Positions 13,901-15,797 of a stretch of DNA of 15,797 nt are shown piece by piece. The number at the start of each line of letters is the position of its first letter. Position 1 is the stretch's first letter. The position numbers were made by a program, and so were the translations under genes. Location of the stretch: assembly GCA_023411225.1 (NCBI GenBank), contig JAEYPA010000042.1, positions 1 to 15,797 of the forward strand, written 5' to 3'. Under the pieces are notes generated by a model, which was not told where the DNA came from, made no database searches, and worked only from the letters and a program-made list of their open reading frames with translations. This stretch comes from Bacillota bacterium. GTDB taxonomy: Bacteria; Bacillota; Clostridia; Lachnospirales; Lachnospiraceae.

Positions 13901-14909
13901 TATGCCATTCCTTCCTAACGGACGTCCTCTTGATATCGTTCTTAATCCTCTAGGTGTACCTTCTCGTATGAATATCGGACAGGTACTTGAGATTCATTTA
14001 AGTCTTGCTGCTAGAGTATTAGGAATTAATGTTGCAACTCCAGTATTTGATGGAGCAAATGAGTACGATATCATGGATACGCTTGAACTTGCTAATGATT
14101 ATGTCAATACCTCTCTGGAGGACTTTAAGAAGAAATATGAAGATATCTTAGATCCAGAGCTTATGAAGTACTTGTTAGAAAATGAAGACTATCGTAAACA
14201 ATGGGAAGGGGTTCCTATTAACCGTGATGGTAAAGTTCATCTACGTGATGGTAGAACAGGAGAATACTTTGATGGCGCTGTTACCGTTGGCTTCATGCAC
14301 TACCTGAAACTTCACCACTTAGTTGATGATAAGATTCATGCTCGTTCCACTGGTCCTTACTCTTTAGTTACTCAACAGCCTTTGGGTGGTAAAGCGCAGT
14401 TTGGTGGTCAAAGATTTGGTGAGATGGAGGTTTGGGCACTGGAAGCTTATGGTGCTGCTTATACTCTTCAAGAAATCTTAACAGTGAAATCCGATGATGT
14501 TGTGGGACGTGTTAAGACCTACGAAGCAATTATCAAAGGTGAGAATATTTCGGAACCAGGTATTCCTGAGTCCTTTAAGGTATTGTTAAAAGAGCTTCAG
14601 TCTCTTGCGCTTGATGTTACCGTTCTGGATGAAGATGGTAATGAAGTAAAGATGACAGAGAATATCGATGGCGGGGATGAAGAACTTACTCCTTTAATTG
14701 AGGGTGATGACAATTTCCGTTTTGATGATAACTTTGAAGAAGATGGTTTTAGCGAAGTGAAGGATGATGGCAAGGAAGATGCCCTGAGTTTTGATATATT
14801 TGAAGCAGACGAGCCGGAATTCGAAGAAGATGATGAGCTATCCGACGAGGAAGTTTTGGAAGACGGCGATGAATTAAGCTTTGACAACTTTGATATGGAA
14901 GATGAGTAA
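10950..14909 (+). CDS. rpoB: DNA-directed RNA polymerase subunit beta
   Basis: This 1319-residue protein is the complete beta subunit of RNA polymerase, which with beta' forms the catalytic cleft. It opens VGKGVRMSYSRKK and contains the rifampicin region SSQLSQFMDQNN through HKRRLSALGPGG (residues about 510-539), where the positions equal to E. coli D516, H526 and S531 are D518, H528 and S533, the unmutated, drug-sensitive residues. PIETPEGPNIGLINSL and GDKMAGRHGNKG are intact, as is the C-terminal GGKAQFGGQRFGEMEVWALEA clamp segment (starting near 14389). From T1236 to the end there is an extra tail of 84 residues of which 40 are Asp or Glu, with FDxF-like repeats; it is longer than the Bacillus or E. 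coli ends. The start is set by AAGGGGTG at 10934-10941. rpoC follows after 20 bases. Confidence 0.98.
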   Translation: MEKNRIRPIKVGKGVRMSYSRKKEVLDMPNLIEVQTDSYKWFLDEGLNEVFDDISPIEDYNGHLSLRFVGFTLCRDEVKYSIEECKERDATYAAPLKVKVRLHNKENDEINEHDIFMGELPLMTDTGTFVINGAERVIVSQLVRSPGIYYAIDRDKLGKPMFFCTVIPNRGAWLEYETDSNDIFYVRVDRNRKVPVTVLLRALHGSKFDYSADPEKGWNVDEEIGSATNAEILEFFGEEPKILATLQKDISTNYQEGLFELYKKLRPGEPLSVESAEALLRSMFFDARRYDLAKVGRYKFNKKLALKNRITHHKLAEDVIDETTGEVIAEAGTILTEEMAAQIQNSGIPYVFIESEDRKVKVVSNRMVDIAHYVEGIDKAELGIKEDVYYFALKYLLDKYTDREELIAAIKSNIQKLVPKFITVWDIFASVNYNMHLEHNIGNKDDIDHLGNRRIRAVGELLQYQYRIGLSRMERVVRERMTTQDLEGISPQSLINIKPVTAAVKEFFGSSQLSQFMDQNNPLSELTHKRRLSALGPGGLSRDRAGFEVRDVHYSHYGRMCPIETPEGPNIGLINSLASYARINEYGFIEAPYRKLDKSDPKNPIVTDEVVYLTADEEDKFIVAQANEALDNDGHFVRNSVAGRFREEISEFAKSAVDLMDVSPKMLFSVATAMIPFLENDDANRALMGSNMQRQAVPLLLTEAPVVGTGMETKAAVDSGDCVVATAAGSIERSTASEIVIRQEDGTKKTYKLDKFVRSNQGNSMNQRPIVDRGEKVVAGQVIADGPCTQNGEIALGKNPLIGFMTWEGYNYEDAVLLSERLVQEDVYTSVHINEYEAEARDTKLGPEEITRDVPGVGDDALKDLDERGIIRIGAEVRAGDILVGKVTPKGETELTAEERLLRAIFGEKAREVRDTSLRVPHGEFGIIIDAKVFTRENGDELSPGVNQTVRIYIAQKRKIQVGDKMAGRHGNKGVVSRVLPVEDMPFLPNGRPLDIVLNPLGVPSRMNIGQVLEIHLSLAARVLGINVATPVFDGANEYDIMDTLELANDYVNTSLEDFKKKYEDILDPELMKYLLENEDYRKQWEGVPINRDGKVHLRDGRTGEYFDGAVTVGFMHYLKLHHLVDDKIHARSTGPYSLVTQQPLGGKAQFGGQRFGEMEVWALEAYGAAYTLQEILTVKSDDVVGRVKTYEAIIKGENISEPGIPESFKVLLKELQSLALDVTVLDEDGNEVKMTENIDGGDEELTPLIEGDDNFRFDDNFEEDGFSEVKDDGKEDALSFDIFEADEPEFEEDDELSDEEVLEDGDELSFDNFDMEDE

Positions 14910-14929
14910 AACAGAAGGGAGTGCCATAC

Positions 14930-15797
14930 ATGCCAGAAGTTACTGATGTTGTTACACAACAGTTGACATATGATGCAATCAAAATAGGTCTTGCTTCTCC
15001 TGAGAAGATCAGAGAATGGTCTCGTGGAGAGGTTAAGAAACCAGAGACAATTAACTACAGGACTTTAAAGCCTGAGAAAGATGGTCTGTTCTGTGAAAAA
15101 ATCTTTGGACCTAATAAAGATTGGGAATGTCACTGTGGAAAATACAAAAAGATTCGTTATAAAGGCGTAGTTTGTGACCGATGTGGTGTTGAAGTTACCA
15201 AAGCCAGTGTTCGTAGAGAACGTATGGGCCACATCGAGCTTGCAGCTCCAGTTTCTCATATATGGTATTTCAAAGGAATTCCTAGTAGAATGGGTCTAAT
15301 CTTAGACCTTTCTCCTAGAACTCTGGAGAAAGTATTATATTTTGCATCTTATATAGTATTGGATAAAGGGGAAACTGATTTACAATACAAACAGATTCTT
15401 AGTGAAAAAGAATACCGCGAAGCTTATGATAAGTTCGGTAACAAATTCCGCGTAGGAATGGGAGCAGAAGCAATTCAGGAATTGCTTCAGGCCATTGACC
15501 TAGAAAAGGAATCTGTAGAGTTAAAACGTGGATTAAAGGACTCAACCGGTCAAAAGAGAGCTAGAATAATCAAACGCTTGGAGGTTGTAGAAGCCTTCAG
15601 AGAATCAGGTAACAAGCCTGATTGGATGATTCTTACTGTTATTCCGGTAATCCCTCCAGACATTCGTCCTATGGTTCAGTTAGACGGTGGACGTTTTGCA
15701 ACAAGTGATATGAACGACTTATATCGTCGTATTATTAATAGAAATAATCGTTTGAAGAGACTTCTTGAGTTAGGTGCTCCTGATATTATCGTTCGTA
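14930..15797 (+). CDS. rpoC: DNA-directed RNA polymerase subunit beta', 5' part
   Basis: The first 289 codons of the beta' subunit are present; the frame is open to the window's end. The start ATG at 14930 is set by AAGGGAG at 14915-14921. After a short variable N-terminus come the family segments IKIGLASPEKIREWS (17-31), ETINYRTLKPEKDGLFCEKIFGP (start at residue 39) and the N-terminal zinc ribbon with C67, C69, C82 and C85. GVEVTKASVRRERMGHIELA and later PVIPPDIRPMVQLDGGRFATSD, close to the lid/rudder approach, are also recognisable. The catalytic NADFDGD loop should lie downstream of the window. It is cotranscribed with rpoB, with only 20 bases between them. Confidence 0.98.
   Translation, partial: MPEVTDVVTQQLTYDAIKIGLASPEKIREWSRGEVKKPETINYRTLKPEKDGLFCEKIFGPNKDWECHCGKYKKIRYKGVVCDRCGVEVTKASVRRERMGHIELAAPVSHIWYFKGIPSRMGLILDLSPRTLEKVLYFASYIVLDKGETDLQYKQILSEKEYREAYDKFGNKFRVGMGAEAIQELLQAIDLEKESVELKRGLKDSTGQKRARIIKRLEVVEAFRESGNKPDWMILTVIPVIPPDIRPMVQLDGGRFATSDMNDLYRRIINRNNRLKRLLELGAPDIIVR

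Noticed and set aside
14597..14959. Ser-rich reverse-strand ORF of 120 codons
   Set aside because: It is the antisense image of the GAA/GAT-rich acidic tail of rpoB; such repeats give Ser codons on the other strand. No ribosome binding site or promoter supports it.
1..15797. CRISPR arrays, tRNA or rRNA genes
   Set aside because: No regularly spaced repeats and no cloverleaf or rRNA-like segments were seen in the intergenic regions.

Overview
The window looks like chromosome from an AT-rich, low-GC Gram-positive bacterium of the class Clostridia, probably a Lachnospiraceae-type organism. I infer this from AGGAGG-type ribosome binding sites, extended -10 promoters, a LacI-regulated kdg cluster like that of Firmicutes, a Gram-positive L10 leader, and a clostridial-type RpoB with a long acidic tail. 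I recognise no exact species. All convincing genes lie on the + strand.

Layout. (1) Positions 1-2705: the 3' part of a hydantoinase/oxoprolinase-family gene, an unrecognised HExxH protein, and a YhcH/YjgK/YiaL-family gene. They are close-packed and probably one transcription unit. (2) Positions 2779-6608: a promoter and a five-gene sugar-acid cluster: LacI-family regulator (kdgR-like), 2-keto-3-deoxygluconate kinase (kdgK-like), a 3-hexulose-6-phosphate synthase-like protein, a 6-phospho-3-hexuloisomerase-like protein, and KDPG aldolase (eda/kdgA). The kinase and aldolase together turn 2-keto-3-deoxygluconate into pyruvate and glyceraldehyde 3-phosphate. The hexulose-phosphate pair placed between them is the unexpected part. 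(3) Positions 6644-7949: a strong promoter, an L10-type autoregulatory leader with an internal terminator, rplJ, rplL and a strong terminator. (4) Positions 8018-10570: a self-contained unit (promoter, CDS, terminator) encoding an 807-aa MalT-like ATPase/LuxR regulator, lying between rplL and rpoB, which are normally adjacent. (5) Positions 10677-15797: a separate promoter, a leader of about 240 nt, rpoB, and the 5' part of rpoC.

The classic secE-nusG-rplK-rplA-rplJ-rplL-rpoB-rpoC string is therefore broken twice here: rplKA is not upstream of rplJ, and a regulator gene with its own signals separates rplL from rpoB. The items most worth following up are the hexulose-phosphate pair with altered active-site motifs inside a kdg operon, the regulator between the two halves of the rplJL-rpoBC cluster, and the unknown HExxH protein that is translationally coupled to the YhcH-family gene.
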